Of a stretch of 64,000 nt of DNA, positions 7,865-16,070 are shown piece after piece. The position numbers and the translations under genes are program-made. The notes beneath the pieces were generated by a model, which saw nothing but the letters and a program-made list of their open reading frames with translations, was not told the origin of the DNA and did no database searches. Origin of the DNA: Candidatus Rokuibacteriota bacterium (lineage in GTDB: Bacteria; Methylomirabilota; Methylomirabilia; Rokubacteriales; CSP1-6); assembly GCA_030647435.1 (NCBI GenBank), contig JAUSJX010000012.1, positions 218,267-282,266 on the forward strand, written 5' to 3'. The stretch's first letter is position 1; each line of letters starts with the position of its first letter.

Positions 7865-8224
7865 TCAGTAGGCAGACCGAAGCTTGGACAGGATTTCGGT
7901 CAGTTGTGCCAGGCCGGTCGGTTTTTCGAGAACTGCAACGGCGCCAAGTTCCTTGGCCTTCGCGGCGGCCCCAGAGGCCGCGTGGCCGCTAATGACGACG
8001 ACCGGGAGGAGCGGATGACGGCTGCGGATCTGAGCCAGCACGGTGAGGCCACTGAGACCCGGCATGACGAGGTCCATGAAGACGCCGTCCACCGGTGTGG
8101 CCGCGAGGACATCCAGAGCCTCGGAGCCGTCGAGGGCCACCAGGGCCTCGTACCCCGCCGCTCTGATGGCGTCGGCCAGGACCTCGGCCACCACAGGCTC
8201 GTCTTCCACCACCAGGATTCTCAT
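7865..8224 (-). CDS. Stand-alone response regulator receiver (CheY-like)
   Basis: A 119-residue single receiver domain. The acidic pocket (E7, D8, E9 in VVEDE), the phospho-acceptor D51 (FMDLVMPG) and the conserved lysine K101 (EKP) are all present, so it should be phosphorylatable. The frame begins at a GTG at 8233, but the ATG at 8224 gives the usual MRILVVEDEP start and is preferred. It has no output domain and lies divergent from the sigma-54 activator gene, with 65 bases between the two starts. It may relay phosphate within this regulatory block. The cognate kinase is not adjacent. Confidence 0.88.
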   Translation of the reverse strand: MRILVVEDEPVVAEVLADAIRAAGYEALVALDGSEALDVLAATPVDGVFMDLVMPGLSGLTVLAQIRSRHPLLPVVVISGHAASGAAAKAKELGAVAVLEKPTGLAQLTEILSKLRSAY

Positions 8225-8247
8225 GACCGCCACGGTATGACTATCCT

Positions 8248-8265
8248 GACCGGCCCTCGCCGGTC
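8248..8265. promoter_or_regulatory. Perfect inverted repeat in divergent promoter region
   Basis: GACCGGC (8248-8254), four bases, GCCGGTC (8259-8265). It lies between the divergent receiver and activator genes, so it could be an operator or a short hairpin in the leader of the plus-strand gene. Confidence 0.35.
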
Positions 8266-8289
8266 AAGGAAGAAAGTCTCGCGGGCGTC

Positions 8290-9735
8290 ATGAAAGGCGC
8301 CTCCGTCCTCATCCTGGACGGCAATCCCGAGAGTCGGGAGACCCTGGAGCGGGCCATCGAGCATGCGGGCCATACGGCCTTGGTGGCCCGAACGGGGCCC
8401 GAGGCATTGGCGCTCCTATCCAATCTCCGCCCCCCGCTGGCCCTGGTGGACGTGGACGAGTTGGGCGATGAAGCGTTCAGCGTGCTCCGGGAGATAACCC
8501 TGGGCACCTCGGACACGGTCGCCCTCGCCGTGTCCAGGGCGAGCAACACGGGGCTGGTGGTCCGCGCCATCCGGGCGGGTGCCGCGGACTTTCTCGTGAA
8601 GCCCCTTTCAGCCCAGGCGCTCGTGGGCGCGCTCAAACGGGCACTGATCCAGAACGGGGCGGCCCCGGTCGAGCCGACCCACCGGAACGTCGAGGCAGTC
8701 GAGCCGTCGGCCCCGGACCTCGAGCTCCTTTTTGGGAAAAGCCGGCACATGCGCGCGGTCGAGGACATCGTGAGGCGGGCCGCGGACACCAACACCACGA
8801 TCCTCCTCCAGGGCGAGAGCGGCACCGGCAAGGAGATGGTGGCCAACGCCATTCACCACATCTCCGACCGGCGCGACAAGCCCTTCCTCAAGATCAACTG
8901 CGCGTCCCTGCCGGGCGAGCTCCTCGAATCGGAGCTGTTCGGCCACGAGAAGGGAGCCTTCACGGGCGCCCATCGGAGGAAACCGGGCAAGTTCGAGCTG
9001 GCCTCCCGGGGCACCTTCCTCCTCGACGAGATCGGGGAGATGGTGCTGGGTCTGCAGGCGAAATTGCTCCACGTGCTCCAGGACGGCGCCTTCTTCCGGT
9101 TGGGCGGCAGCGAGCTGATCAAGACCGACGCACGAGTCATCGCCGCGACCAACCGCGACCTCGCCTCGGTCATGGCCAAGGGGGCGTTCCGGGAGGACCT
9201 CTACTACCGGCTCAACGTCGTGGCGATTTCGATCCCGCCGCTCCGGGAGCGGCGCGAGGAGATTCCGTTCCTCGTCGAGCACTTCGTGGAGAAGTCCTGC
9301 CAGCAGTACAACCGCGCCGCCCCGAACATTTCCCTCGAGACCATGCGTCTCCTCAAAGAATACAATTGGCCGGGCAACGTTCGGGAATTGGAGAACATGA
9401 TTAAGCGGGCGGTGGTGCTGCAGAGCGAGGCTCTGATCCCCGAGGAGATCGCAGTCCGACGCCAGCAACCGTTGCCCTCGCGGCTGGTTCGGGGGCAGAG
9501 CGAGTCGGCCCCGCCGCTCGCGTCCTCTTCGGTGCCGGAGATGGGGCTCAAGGATGTGGCGAAGCAAGCCGCCCTCGCCGCTGAGAAAATCGTTATCAAG
9601 GAGGTTCTCGAACAGGTGCGCTGGAATCGGGCGGAGGCCGCACGGCTACTCAAGATCAGCTATAAGGCGATGCTCTATAAGATCCGGGCGGCCGGCCTTG
9701 ACGAGTCCAAGCACCAGAAGCCTGATGGGAAATAG
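8290..9735 (+). CDS. NtrC-family sigma-54-dependent response regulator
   Basis: A 481-residue enhancer-binding protein. The N-terminal receiver (about 1-120) has the phospho-acceptor candidate D54 (ALVDVDE), but its acidic pocket is reduced (ILDGN instead of two acidic residues), so phosphorylation may be weak. The AAA+ domain shows Walker A GESGTGKE at 175-182, the sigma-54-contacting loop GAFTGA at 222-227 and Walker B FLLDEIGE. A Fis-type helix-turn-helix closes the protein (RAEAARLLKISYKAMLYKI). It is a single-gene unit, or the head of the block at 8.3-12 kb, and is followed by a 319-base gap holding a sigma-54 promoter that it may control. The cognate kinase is unknown. Confidence 0.93.
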   Translation: MKGASVLILDGNPESRETLERAIEHAGHTALVARTGPEALALLSNLRPPLALVDVDELGDEAFSVLREITLGTSDTVALAVSRASNTGLVVRAIRAGAADFLVKPLSAQALVGALKRALIQNGAAPVEPTHRNVEAVEPSAPDLELLFGKSRHMRAVEDIVRRAADTNTTILLQGESGTGKEMVANAIHHISDRRDKPFLKINCASLPGELLESELFGHEKGAFTGAHRRKPGKFELASRGTFLLDEIGEMVLGLQAKLLHVLQDGAFFRLGGSELIKTDARVIAATNRDLASVMAKGAFREDLYYRLNVVAISIPPLRERREEIPFLVEHFVEKSCQQYNRAAPNISLETMRLLKEYNWPGNVRELENMIKRAVVLQSEALIPEEIAVRRQQPLPSRLVRGQSESAPPLASSSVPEMGLKDVAKQAALAAEKIVIKEVLEQVRWNRAEAARLLKISYKAMLYKIRAAGLDESKHQKPDGK

Positions 9736-9839
9736 TTTCCCTGTTCCTGACCTGTTTTTCCCTAACTCCTCCTTCGGAGTTCTCTCTGGATATCTGAACA
9801 ATCGGTCGAGATTTGCGGCTCGGCTCAGCTCTTCCTCCG

Positions 9840-9861
9840 GCTACTTCGCCACCTAAGTAGC
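9840..9861. promoter_or_regulatory. Candidate enhancer (upstream activating) site
   Basis: A perfect 7-base inverted repeat, GCTACTT-N8-AAGTAGC, centred about 96 bases before the predicted sigma-54 transcription start. A second dyad, ACAGG-N4-CCTGT, lies at 9867-9880. Their position is right for binding of an NtrC-type activator. Which activator binds is not known. Confidence 0.4.
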
Positions 9862-9920
9862 TGGAAACAGGAGAACCTGTCTCCCGCAGGCCTGAGACCG
9901 CGACTCGGCCCCAGGGCGGA

Positions 9921-9936
9921 TGGCGCAAACTTTGCA
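9921..9936 (+). promoter_or_regulatory. Sigma-54 (-24/-12) promoter
   Basis: TGGCGCAAACTTTGCA has GG and GC separated by exactly ten bases, against the consensus TGGCAC-N5-TTGCW. It sits in a non-coding gap in front of the degenerate GGDEF, activator, Wza and outer-membrane barrel operon. Predicted start is near 9947. Confidence 0.65.
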
Positions 9937-10054
9937 TTGTGGAATGGCTTTTACGGCCATCGGGCCCGGCGCACCAAGATGTCTCGCGCCTGAGGCGCAT
10001 GTCGTGGGATTGTGATTTGACCCGGAGCCGTTCGGGGTCGAGGCTCAGGGTGCG

Positions 10055-10636
10055 ATGCAACCAGATGTTTCTACGGACCCCCTTAGGATGGGAGAGCTCT
10101 TCGTGACCGATTTTGTGGACGCCGCTACGGGCGTCTTTTCCGAGTACGCATTTCAGCACATGTTGACCCGTGAAACGGGACGGGCCGCGCGCTATCAGGA
10201 CTTCTTCTCGCTCTGCCTCGTCAAGCCTGATGTTGATGAGGGTAGTGAGGAGAGCGAGGAGGAGATCGAAGCCGCGATCTTGAAGAAGATCCTCGAGTTC
10301 GTCCGCTCGACGGATATGGTGGGCCGTCTGGCACCCGGCATCGGCATCGTGTTGCTCTACACCTCGGGCGAGGACGCGATCGGCGTTGCCAACCGGATCC
10401 GGACCGGCATCGAGCAGGTGACGTTCACGGACCGCCCGGCCGGGCGGTCGCACCGGCTGACCTTGAGCATCGGCGAGGTCTCCTTCCCCCACCACGGACA
10501 CGACCGCCTGACCCTGCTCGTCATGGCGGCCCAGTGCCTCGGCCACGCCGCCGAGCGCGGAGGCAACCGGGTGGTGTATGCGTCGGAACTCGAGCCTCGC
10601 GGGGGATCCGCTGCCGCCGAGGGTGCGGGCTCATGA
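10055..10636 (+). CDS. Degenerate GGDEF-like domain protein
   Basis: A 193-residue protein resembling a short GGDEF (diguanylate cyclase) domain: DAATGVFSEYAFQHML at the start matches the usual opening (D.LTGL.NR..F), and LTLSIGEVSFPHHG matches the conserved strand near the end. The signature itself has decayed to APGIG where GGDEF is expected (after STDMVGRL), so catalysis is unlikely and a sensory or scaffolding role is more plausible. Two other starts are possible, ATG at 10088 and GTG at 10103 (the last with GGGAGAG upstream). It overlaps the following activator gene by ATGA, so the two products probably work together. Confidence 0.65.
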   Translation: MQPDVSTDPLRMGELFVTDFVDAATGVFSEYAFQHMLTRETGRAARYQDFFSLCLVKPDVDEGSEESEEEIEAAILKKILEFVRSTDMVGRLAPGIGIVLLYTSGEDAIGVANRIRTGIEQVTFTDRPAGRSHRLTLSIGEVSFPHHGHDRLTLLVMAAQCLGHAAERGGNRVVYASELEPRGGSAAAEGAGS

Positions 10637-12045
10637 GGCTCCTGGTTCTCGACGAGCCGCTGGAGGTGGTACCCCGGCTACAGGGCCTGCTCGCCGGGAG
10701 CGAATGGGAGACCCGCTTCGTCGGCTCCCTCGACGAGTTCCACCTTGCGCTCAAGAGCTGGGGTCAACCGGACATGGTCATCGTGAACCTCACGCTCCCG
10801 CTCACGGCATGGCAGCTGGCCCAGCACCTGAAGCGGTTGGGCGGCTCGCAGACGGGGCTGATCCTGGTCGACGAGCCGGCAGCGCCCGGGCTCGAGCATC
10901 TCAAGTCTCTGACGGGCATCGAGTGTCTGGCTCGGCCCGCCACCCCTGCGAGCCTGGATGGCGCATTAAGAGCTGCGCTCAAGCAGCGCTGCGCGCCGAG
11001 GCGGCCAGGCGGGTCGGCGGGCCCCAGGAGGGAGGCGGCCTACTGCGGGATCATCGGACACTCCAAGGAGCTCCGGCATGTGATCGCCAAGATCAAGAAG
11101 GTCGCCCCGGGCGACGCCAACGTCTGCATCATGGGGGAGAGCGGCACCGGCAAGGAGCTCGTCGCCCGCGCCGTCCACCAGAACGGCCCGCGCCGCAACC
11201 GTCCGCTGGTCACCCTGGACTGCACCGCGGTCCCCGAGGGGCTCATGGAAAGCCAGCTCTTCGGCCACGTGCGGGGCTCCTTCACCGGAGCGGTCGAGAA
11301 CCGCGACGGAGTCTTCTCCCTGGCCCACACCGGCACGCTTTTCATCGACGAGATCAGCGAGCTGCCGCTCTCGCTTCAGGCTAAGCTCCTGCGCGTGATC
11401 CAGACGCGGGAGTTCGTCAAGGTGGGCGGGACCAAGCCCGTGCGCATCGACATCCGGCTGGTCACCGCAAGCAACAAGGACCTGCGCACCGCCGTCGAGG
11501 AGGGCACCTTCCGGGAGGATCTTTACTACCGGATCGCGGTAGTCATGCTCGAGGTCCCGCCGCTGCGGAACCGGCGGGAGGATATCCCCGCGCTGGCCGA
11601 GCACTTCCTGCAAAAGTTCAGCGCGGCGCACCGCAAGCCGATGCCCAAACTGACCGCACAGGCCGTCGAGCTGTTGACCTCCTACGACTGGCCCGGCAAC
11701 GTGCGCCAACTGGAGAACTGCATCGAGCAGGCGGTGGTCCTGTGCGACGGCGACGCCGTGGACGTGGATGCGCTGCCGCTTGCGGAGACGACGCCCAAGC
11801 GGAGCGGCCCGCCGGGCGTGCGGGAGCCCGTGGGGTTCACGCTGCGCGAAGTGGAGCAGGAGTATATCCTGCGAACCCTCAAGGCCGTGGGAGGCAACCG
11901 CACCCGTGCCACGCGCCTGCTCGGCATCAGCCTGCGCTGTCTTCAGTACCGGCTGAAGGCCTACGGCCAGGCCGGCACCGAGCCTCAGGCGCGCATCTCC
12001 GAAGCGCCCGAAACCCAATACCCACTTAGGAGTGTGACGTCATGA
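10633..12045 (+). CDS. Sigma-54-dependent activator with pseudo-receiver domain
   Basis: A 470-residue enhancer-binding protein starting at the ATG that overlaps the upstream stop. The N-terminal 120 residues look like a receiver fold, but the phospho-acceptor Asp is replaced by N52 (VIVNLTLP), so it cannot be phosphorylated in the usual way. The AAA+ domain has GESGTGKE at 168-175, the variant loop GSFTGA at 215-220 and Walker B FIDEISE. The C-terminal Fis-type helix-turn-helix is NRTRATRLLGISLRCLQYRL. It directly precedes the polysaccharide export gene (ATGA overlap), so it probably activates this locus. Signal input may come through the degenerate GGDEF partner. This coupling is inference. 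Confidence 0.9.
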   Translation: MRLLVLDEPLEVVPRLQGLLAGSEWETRFVGSLDEFHLALKSWGQPDMVIVNLTLPLTAWQLAQHLKRLGGSQTGLILVDEPAAPGLEHLKSLTGIECLARPATPASLDGALRAALKQRCAPRRPGGSAGPRREAAYCGIIGHSKELRHVIAKIKKVAPGDANVCIMGESGTGKELVARAVHQNGPRRNRPLVTLDCTAVPEGLMESQLFGHVRGSFTGAVENRDGVFSLAHTGTLFIDEISELPLSLQAKLLRVIQTREFVKVGGTKPVRIDIRLVTASNKDLRTAVEEGTFREDLYYRIAVVMLEVPPLRNRREDIPALAEHFLQKFSAAHRKPMPKLTAQAVELLTSYDWPGNVRQLENCIEQAVVLCDGDAVDVDALPLAETTPKRSGPPGVREPVGFTLREVEQEYILRTLKAVGGNRTRATRLLGISLRCLQYRLKAYGQAGTEPQARISEAPETQYPLRSVTS

Positions 12046-12869
12046 GCCGTTTGCGCTGGCTGTTGCTGGTTCTCTCAGCTGCCGTGCTGATCCTGCCGCT
12101 GTCCGCGCCCCGCGCGCAGGTGTCCGACAAGGCTTATATCATCGGACCCGAGGACGTACTCGAGGTCCAGGTGTGGGAACGGAAGGATCTCAATCAGACG
12201 GTGTTCGTCCGTCCGGACGGCCGGACCTCGCTGCCGCTGGTGGGCGAGATCATGGTGGCCGGCAAGACCATACAGGAGCTCCAGGACCACCTGGCCAAGG
12301 TCTACGAGAAGACCGTCCAAAGCGCCGTCGTCACCGTCATCGTCAAGGAGATCAAGAGTCGCCCGGTGTACTTCGTCGGGGGCTTCGGCCGGCCCGGGCC
12401 GATGCAGCTCACCCGCGAGATGACGCTGATGCAGGCCATCTCCGTGGTCGGCGGAGTTGTGCCCGGCGGCGACGCGGAGAACGGCTACGTGCTGAGGGGC
12501 GACAAGCGCATCGCGGTGGACTTCTACAAGATGCTCCAGAGGGGCGACCTCAGCCAGAACACCCGGCTCGAGCCCGGAGACACTGTGGTCGTCCCGATCG
12601 CCGACTTGGTCTATGTCCAGGGCGAGGTGAGGACGCCCTCCCCCCTCAAGTACACCACTGACCTGACCCTGCTCAAGGCAATCACCCTGGCGGGTGGGCT
12701 CACGCCCCTGGCGGCCTCCGGCCGCGTCGATCTGCTCCGCGGAAGGACTGGTGAGAAAAAGGAACGAATCCGCGTGGACGTTGATAAGATCATGCGAGCG
12801 CCTGATGAGAACCCTGACGTGAGCCTCAAACCCGACGATATAATCTATGTCCCGCAGAGGCTTTTCTAG
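12042..12869 (+). CDS. Polysaccharide export protein (Wza-type, XrtA-associated)
   Basis: A 275-residue periplasmic or outer-membrane export protein. The signal peptide (about 1-26, ending APRAQ) lacks a lipobox cysteine, unlike E. coli Wza. A Poly_export domain follows (YIIGPEDVLEVQVW at about 30-45, then VRPDGRTSLPLVGEI). Two SLBB-like beta-grasp repeats come next (RPVYFVGGFGRPGPM and DLVYVQGEVRTPSP). Family relatives in exosortase A loci are of this size. It should form the outer-membrane polysaccharide channel with the chain-length protein encoded at 16 kb. It overlaps the activator gene by ATGA. Confidence 0.92.
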   Translation: MSRLRWLLLVLSAAVLILPLSAPRAQVSDKAYIIGPEDVLEVQVWERKDLNQTVFVRPDGRTSLPLVGEIMVAGKTIQELQDHLAKVYEKTVQSAVVTVIVKEIKSRPVYFVGGFGRPGPMQLTREMTLMQAISVVGGVVPGGDAENGYVLRGDKRIAVDFYKMLQRGDLSQNTRLEPGDTVVVPIADLVYVQGEVRTPSPLKYTTDLTLLKAITLAGGLTPLAASGRVDLLRGRTGEKKERIRVDVDKIMRAPDENPDVSLKPDDIIYVPQRLF

Positions 12870-14397
12870 ACGAGTTGATGTCAAGTGCGGGGAGGGGCGG
12901 CTGCTCCTCCCCGCACTGCTGTTCGCCGTTTTTCTCGGATTCGCTCCCGCCGGCCTAAGTCCCCTCGGACACCCTCTGGCCTGGGCCCAGACGCCGTCGG
13001 CCCCATCGCCAAGCGAGGCACCCCAGTCGCAGGACAGCACGCCGTCCTCACCCCAGCAGCCCAGCCCTCCCCCGGGTCCCCAGCAGCAGCCGGCGGCGAC
13101 GCTCCCGTGGACCCCTCCCGTCGCGCCGCCGCCCTCTCAGAGCCATGTCCCCGGCCTCTTCGTGCCGCCCATACATATTGCCCCGGGGGCGACCTTTGAG
13201 TACCACCCGACGCTTACGCTGTCAGAGCAATACACAGACAACTTCAACCTGAGCACGAGCGCGCAGGGCAAGCAGAGCAACTTCCGCACGACCCTGTCCC
13301 CCGGCTCCACTATCCTTATAAACACCGCCAAGACTCAAGGAAGCGTGTCGGCAACCTCCGGACTCACCCACGACAGCTCGACGGGCGAAATCGACTTCAA
13401 CGCCTTCCCGAGTCTGTCGGCCTCCATTCGGCACTCATTCAACCCCAGGCTCAGCCTCACGCTCACTGATTCGTTCAACCGCAACGATAACCCTAGCGTG
13501 GCAGACTCCTCCGGGCTCCGACGAGAGCGCCAGACGTTCACCTCCAATACCTTCGGGGCCTCCGTGGACTGGCTCATCGACCTGCTCCAGACCCAGTACT
13601 ACTACCGGAACTCGTTCTTCAGCAACAGCGATACGAACAGCACCAGCCAGAACAATACGAACAGCACCAGCCAGATCTTCGGCTTGAGCGCTTCGACGCG
13701 GGTTGGGGCGCTCAATACCGTCCAGGTCGGCTACGAGTACTCGATCAGCGAGATGCAGCAGGACGTGACCTCCTTTGGCAACCTGTTTTCTGCCTCCGTC
13801 TCTCACCAGCTCGGCACGTACGCCTCGGCGGGAGTCCAGGGCTCCTACTCCATGCAGACGCTCAACGACCTGAAGATCTGGAACGGCTCGGTCTTCGGTA
13901 CCTACGGGCTGCCCACCGGGTTCTCATTCTCCGGCAGCCTCGGCTACAGCCTCCTCAGCAGCGACGTTGCCTCCAATCAAGGCGGGTTCACCGGAAACAT
14001 CAACGCGAGCTATGCCCATGCCCGTGGCGTGATCAGCCTTGGAATCTTCCAGGACTACCGCACGACCTACCAGGGTGGCCAAATCGGTCAGAGCGGCGTG
14101 GATCAGAGCGGCCAGAACTTCGGCGTGGTCCAAACGCTGGGCCTCACGGGGAACTTCACCTACCAGCTCACGCCGTTCATCGGCAGCTTTATCCAGGCAG
14201 CCTATACTCAGAACGAAAACACGGGCATCGGCAACACCAAGTCGAACACGAGTCAGGATTACTTCACAGCGAACGCGGGGGTCAACTGGTCTCTCCTCCG
14301 CTGGCTCAACCTGAGCCTCCAGTACACCCGCAACCAATACAATCAGCCCGATAGAAGCGAAAACCGCGGTCTGCTCTCGCTTACCGCGACCTTCTAG
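12847..14397 (+). CDS. Outer-membrane beta-barrel protein of the exopolysaccharide locus
   Basis: A 516-residue protein with an N-terminal signal region (about 20-48, ending LAWAQ), a Pro/Gln/Ser-rich linker (about 50-100) and then about 400 residues of alternating beta-strands rich in Asn, Ser, Thr and aromatic residues, ending in a terminal Phe as in outer-membrane barrels. It resembles the uncharacterised barrel proteins found next to wza-like genes in PEP-CTERM/XrtA loci. Its first 23 bases overlap the end of the export gene. A short tandem repeat encodes NSTSQ twice (about 262-275). It may serve as an additional outer-membrane exit channel. Confidence 0.8.
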   Translation: MSRRGFSRRVDVKCGEGRLLLPALLFAVFLGFAPAGLSPLGHPLAWAQTPSAPSPSEAPQSQDSTPSSPQQPSPPPGPQQQPAATLPWTPPVAPPPSQSHVPGLFVPPIHIAPGATFEYHPTLTLSEQYTDNFNLSTSAQGKQSNFRTTLSPGSTILINTAKTQGSVSATSGLTHDSSTGEIDFNAFPSLSASIRHSFNPRLSLTLTDSFNRNDNPSVADSSGLRRERQTFTSNTFGASVDWLIDLLQTQYYYRNSFFSNSDTNSTSQNNTNSTSQIFGLSASTRVGALNTVQVGYEYSISEMQQDVTSFGNLFSASVSHQLGTYASAGVQGSYSMQTLNDLKIWNGSVFGTYGLPTGFSFSGSLGYSLLSSDVASNQGGFTGNINASYAHARGVISLGIFQDYRTTYQGGQIGQSGVDQSGQNFGVVQTLGLTGNFTYQLTPFIGSFIQAAYTQNENTGIGNTKSNTSQDYFTANAGVNWSLLRWLNLSLQYTRNQYNQPDRSENRGLLSLTATF

Positions 14398-14655
14398 TCA
14401 GCACTCCGCTGCCCAGTAGCTGAACTACAGTCCTCTGCGCCACGCGCAAAGCTTGCATAGCTGCCACACCGGGTAACTGCTCGATTCTCCACACCTCGGA
14501 TGAGGGCCACGCAATTCGCGCGCGAGCGGAAGCCGGTTGCCGGTTGTGGGCAAGAAACTTCCCTTCGCCCAGAACAATTAGGCAAATAAAATCAACGAGT
14601 TATCTTCGGCTCCTTCGGGGAGAAGTGGCACCGTCCTTGCGTCTCTTTGAGCACC
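14398..14655. other. Intergenic region ahead of the initiating transferase
   Basis: This 258-base gap is the longest break inside the polysaccharide locus. It has a sigma-54 promoter at its right end. It shares two short words with the gap at 9.8 kb: AGTAGCTG at 14415-14422 (also 9856-9863) and CTCCTTCGG at 14610-14618 (also 9769-9777). GTAG-N5-CTAC (14416-14428) and CTCC-N5-GGAG (14610-14622) are small dyads. No gene is seen. Confidence 0.45.
14626..14641 (+). promoter_or_regulatory. Sigma-54 (-24/-12) promoter
   Basis: TGGCACCGTCCTTGCG has a perfect -24 element, TTGC at -12 and ten bases between GG and GC. Predicted transcription starts near 14651, only about five bases before the GTG chosen as the start of the next gene. 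Confidence 0.7.
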
Positions 14656-16026
14656 GTGCTCAGAATATTCCGACACTACGTGCCCGGGTTGGCCCTCCTG
14701 ATCTTTGCGGGAGATCAGGCGATCGTCGCCCTCTCCTTCCTTGCCGCCGATGCCGGCGGCATGTGGGTAGGACGCGGAGCGACGGGTCCCAAGCTCCTTT
14801 CGGTTGCGGCTCTTATCACGTTTGCTCTCTACCTCGGCGATCTCTACAACATGCGTCTCGGGCTCGGCCGGCGGGAGATGATTGCCCGGCTCCTGATCTG
14901 CCAGGGCGCCGCGGGCATCGGTATCGCGGCCGTGGGGTTCGCCGTGCCGTCGCTCCGACTCGGCCGTTTCGCCTTCTTCAGCATCGTCATGGCCGCGACC
15001 CTGGGTCTGGCCGCGTGGCGCGCGGCGTGGCTCAGCGCGTCGGCGCACGACCGGATGAAGCTCCGCGTGCTGGTCGTGGGCGTGGGCCCGGTGGCGCGCT
15101 CCATCGCGGAGCTGGTGCCGACCAGCTCTCGGCCGTTCACCATCATCGGATTCCTCGACGACGCCTTGGGGGCCGCTGACTCCCTTCCCGAGGGCTACGA
15201 GCTCCTGGCCAAAACCAAGGACCTCACCGCCATCGTGGAGGAGACGCACCCCGACCTCTTGGTTGTGGCCCAGATCGAGCGGAGGGGCCAGTTCCCGGCC
15301 AAGGCTCTCCTCGACTGCCGGCTGCGGGGTATCCAGGTCGAGGACTGGCCCACCTTCTACGAGAAGGCGACCGGGAAGATCCTCGTCACCTCCCTCCGCC
15401 CGAGCTGGCTCATCTTCTCCGACGGCTTCGTCAAGACGCGCCGGACGGAGGTCGTCAAGAGGTTCCTCGATATGACCCTGGCCTTCCTCGGCCTCGTCCT
15501 GGCCCTGCCGGTCATGACCGCCGTGGCCGTCGCCATCAAGCTCGACTCTCTCGGGCCCGTCTTGTTCCGCCAGCCGCGCCTCGGGCAGAACGGCAGCGTC
15601 TTCATCCTCGACAAGTTCCGCTCCATGCGCCAGGACGCTGAGAAGGACACGGGGCCGGTCTGGGCCCAGGACGGCGATCCCCGGATCACCCGGATCGGAG
15701 CCTTTCTCCGGCAGACACGGCTGGACGAGCTGCCCCAGCTCTTCAATGTGCTGGTCGGCCACATGAGCTTCATCGGCCCGCGACCCGAGCGCCCCGAGTT
15801 CGTCTACGAGCTTCAGAAGGTGATCCCGTTCTACATGGAGCGCCTCTCGGTCAAGCCGGGGATCACGGGCTGGGCGCAGGTGAAGTACCGGTACGGCGCC
15901 TCGGTGGACGATGCGCTGCAGAAGCTCCAGTACGACCTCTACTACATCAAGAACCTCTCCCTGTTCCTGGACCTCCTGATCCTGCTCAACACCGTCCAGG
16001 TGGTTCTGTTCGCGCGGGGCCGATGA
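14656..16026 (+). CDS. Undecaprenyl-phosphate sugar phosphotransferase (XrtA-system initiating glycosyltransferase)
   Basis: A 456-residue polyprenyl glycosylphosphotransferase that starts repeat-unit assembly by placing a sugar phosphate on undecaprenyl phosphate at the inner membrane. Four to five hydrophobic helices and a CoA-binding-like domain precede the Bac_transf catalytic domain (from about residue 270: KRFLDMTLAF, FILDKFRSMR, TRLDELPQLFNVLVG, FIGPRPERPEF, KPGITGWAQV). The frame also offers TTG at 14647. I chose GTG at 14656 because VLRIFRHYVP matches the usual N-terminus of this family (MxRxFxHY), and because the sigma-54 promoter would start transcription near 14651. That leaves almost no leader. 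Confidence 0.93.
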   Translation: MLRIFRHYVPGLALLIFAGDQAIVALSFLAADAGGMWVGRGATGPKLLSVAALITFALYLGDLYNMRLGLGRREMIARLLICQGAAGIGIAAVGFAVPSLRLGRFAFFSIVMAATLGLAAWRAAWLSASAHDRMKLRVLVVGVGPVARSIAELVPTSSRPFTIIGFLDDALGAADSLPEGYELLAKTKDLTAIVEETHPDLLVVAQIERRGQFPAKALLDCRLRGIQVEDWPTFYEKATGKILVTSLRPSWLIFSDGFVKTRRTEVVKRFLDMTLAFLGLVLALPVMTAVAVAIKLDSLGPVLFRQPRLGQNGSVFILDKFRSMRQDAEKDTGPVWAQDGDPRITRIGAFLRQTRLDELPQLFNVLVGHMSFIGPRPERPEFVYELQKVIPFYMERLSVKPGITGWAQVKYRYGASVDDALQKLQYDLYYIKNLSLFLDLLILLNTVQVVLFARGR

Positions 16027-16070
16027 TGACGGCACTTCTCACATTCGTCACCTAAGGAGCAGGCTGACCG

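Larger units (their letters stand above)
9736..10054. other. Regulatory intergenic region
   Basis: This 319-base gap contains a sigma-54 promoter at 9921-9936. Three inverted repeats lie upstream of it: AACTCC-N6-GGAGTT at 9764-9781, GCTACTT-N8-AAGTAGC at 9840-9861 and ACAGG-N4-CCTGT at 9867-9880. About 110 bases lie between the predicted transcription start and the next gene. No coding region is seen. Confidence 0.6.

Noticed and set aside
14149..14175. A further GGAACTT word
   Set aside because: It is inside the outer-membrane barrel gene and has no GTC element 15 bases later.
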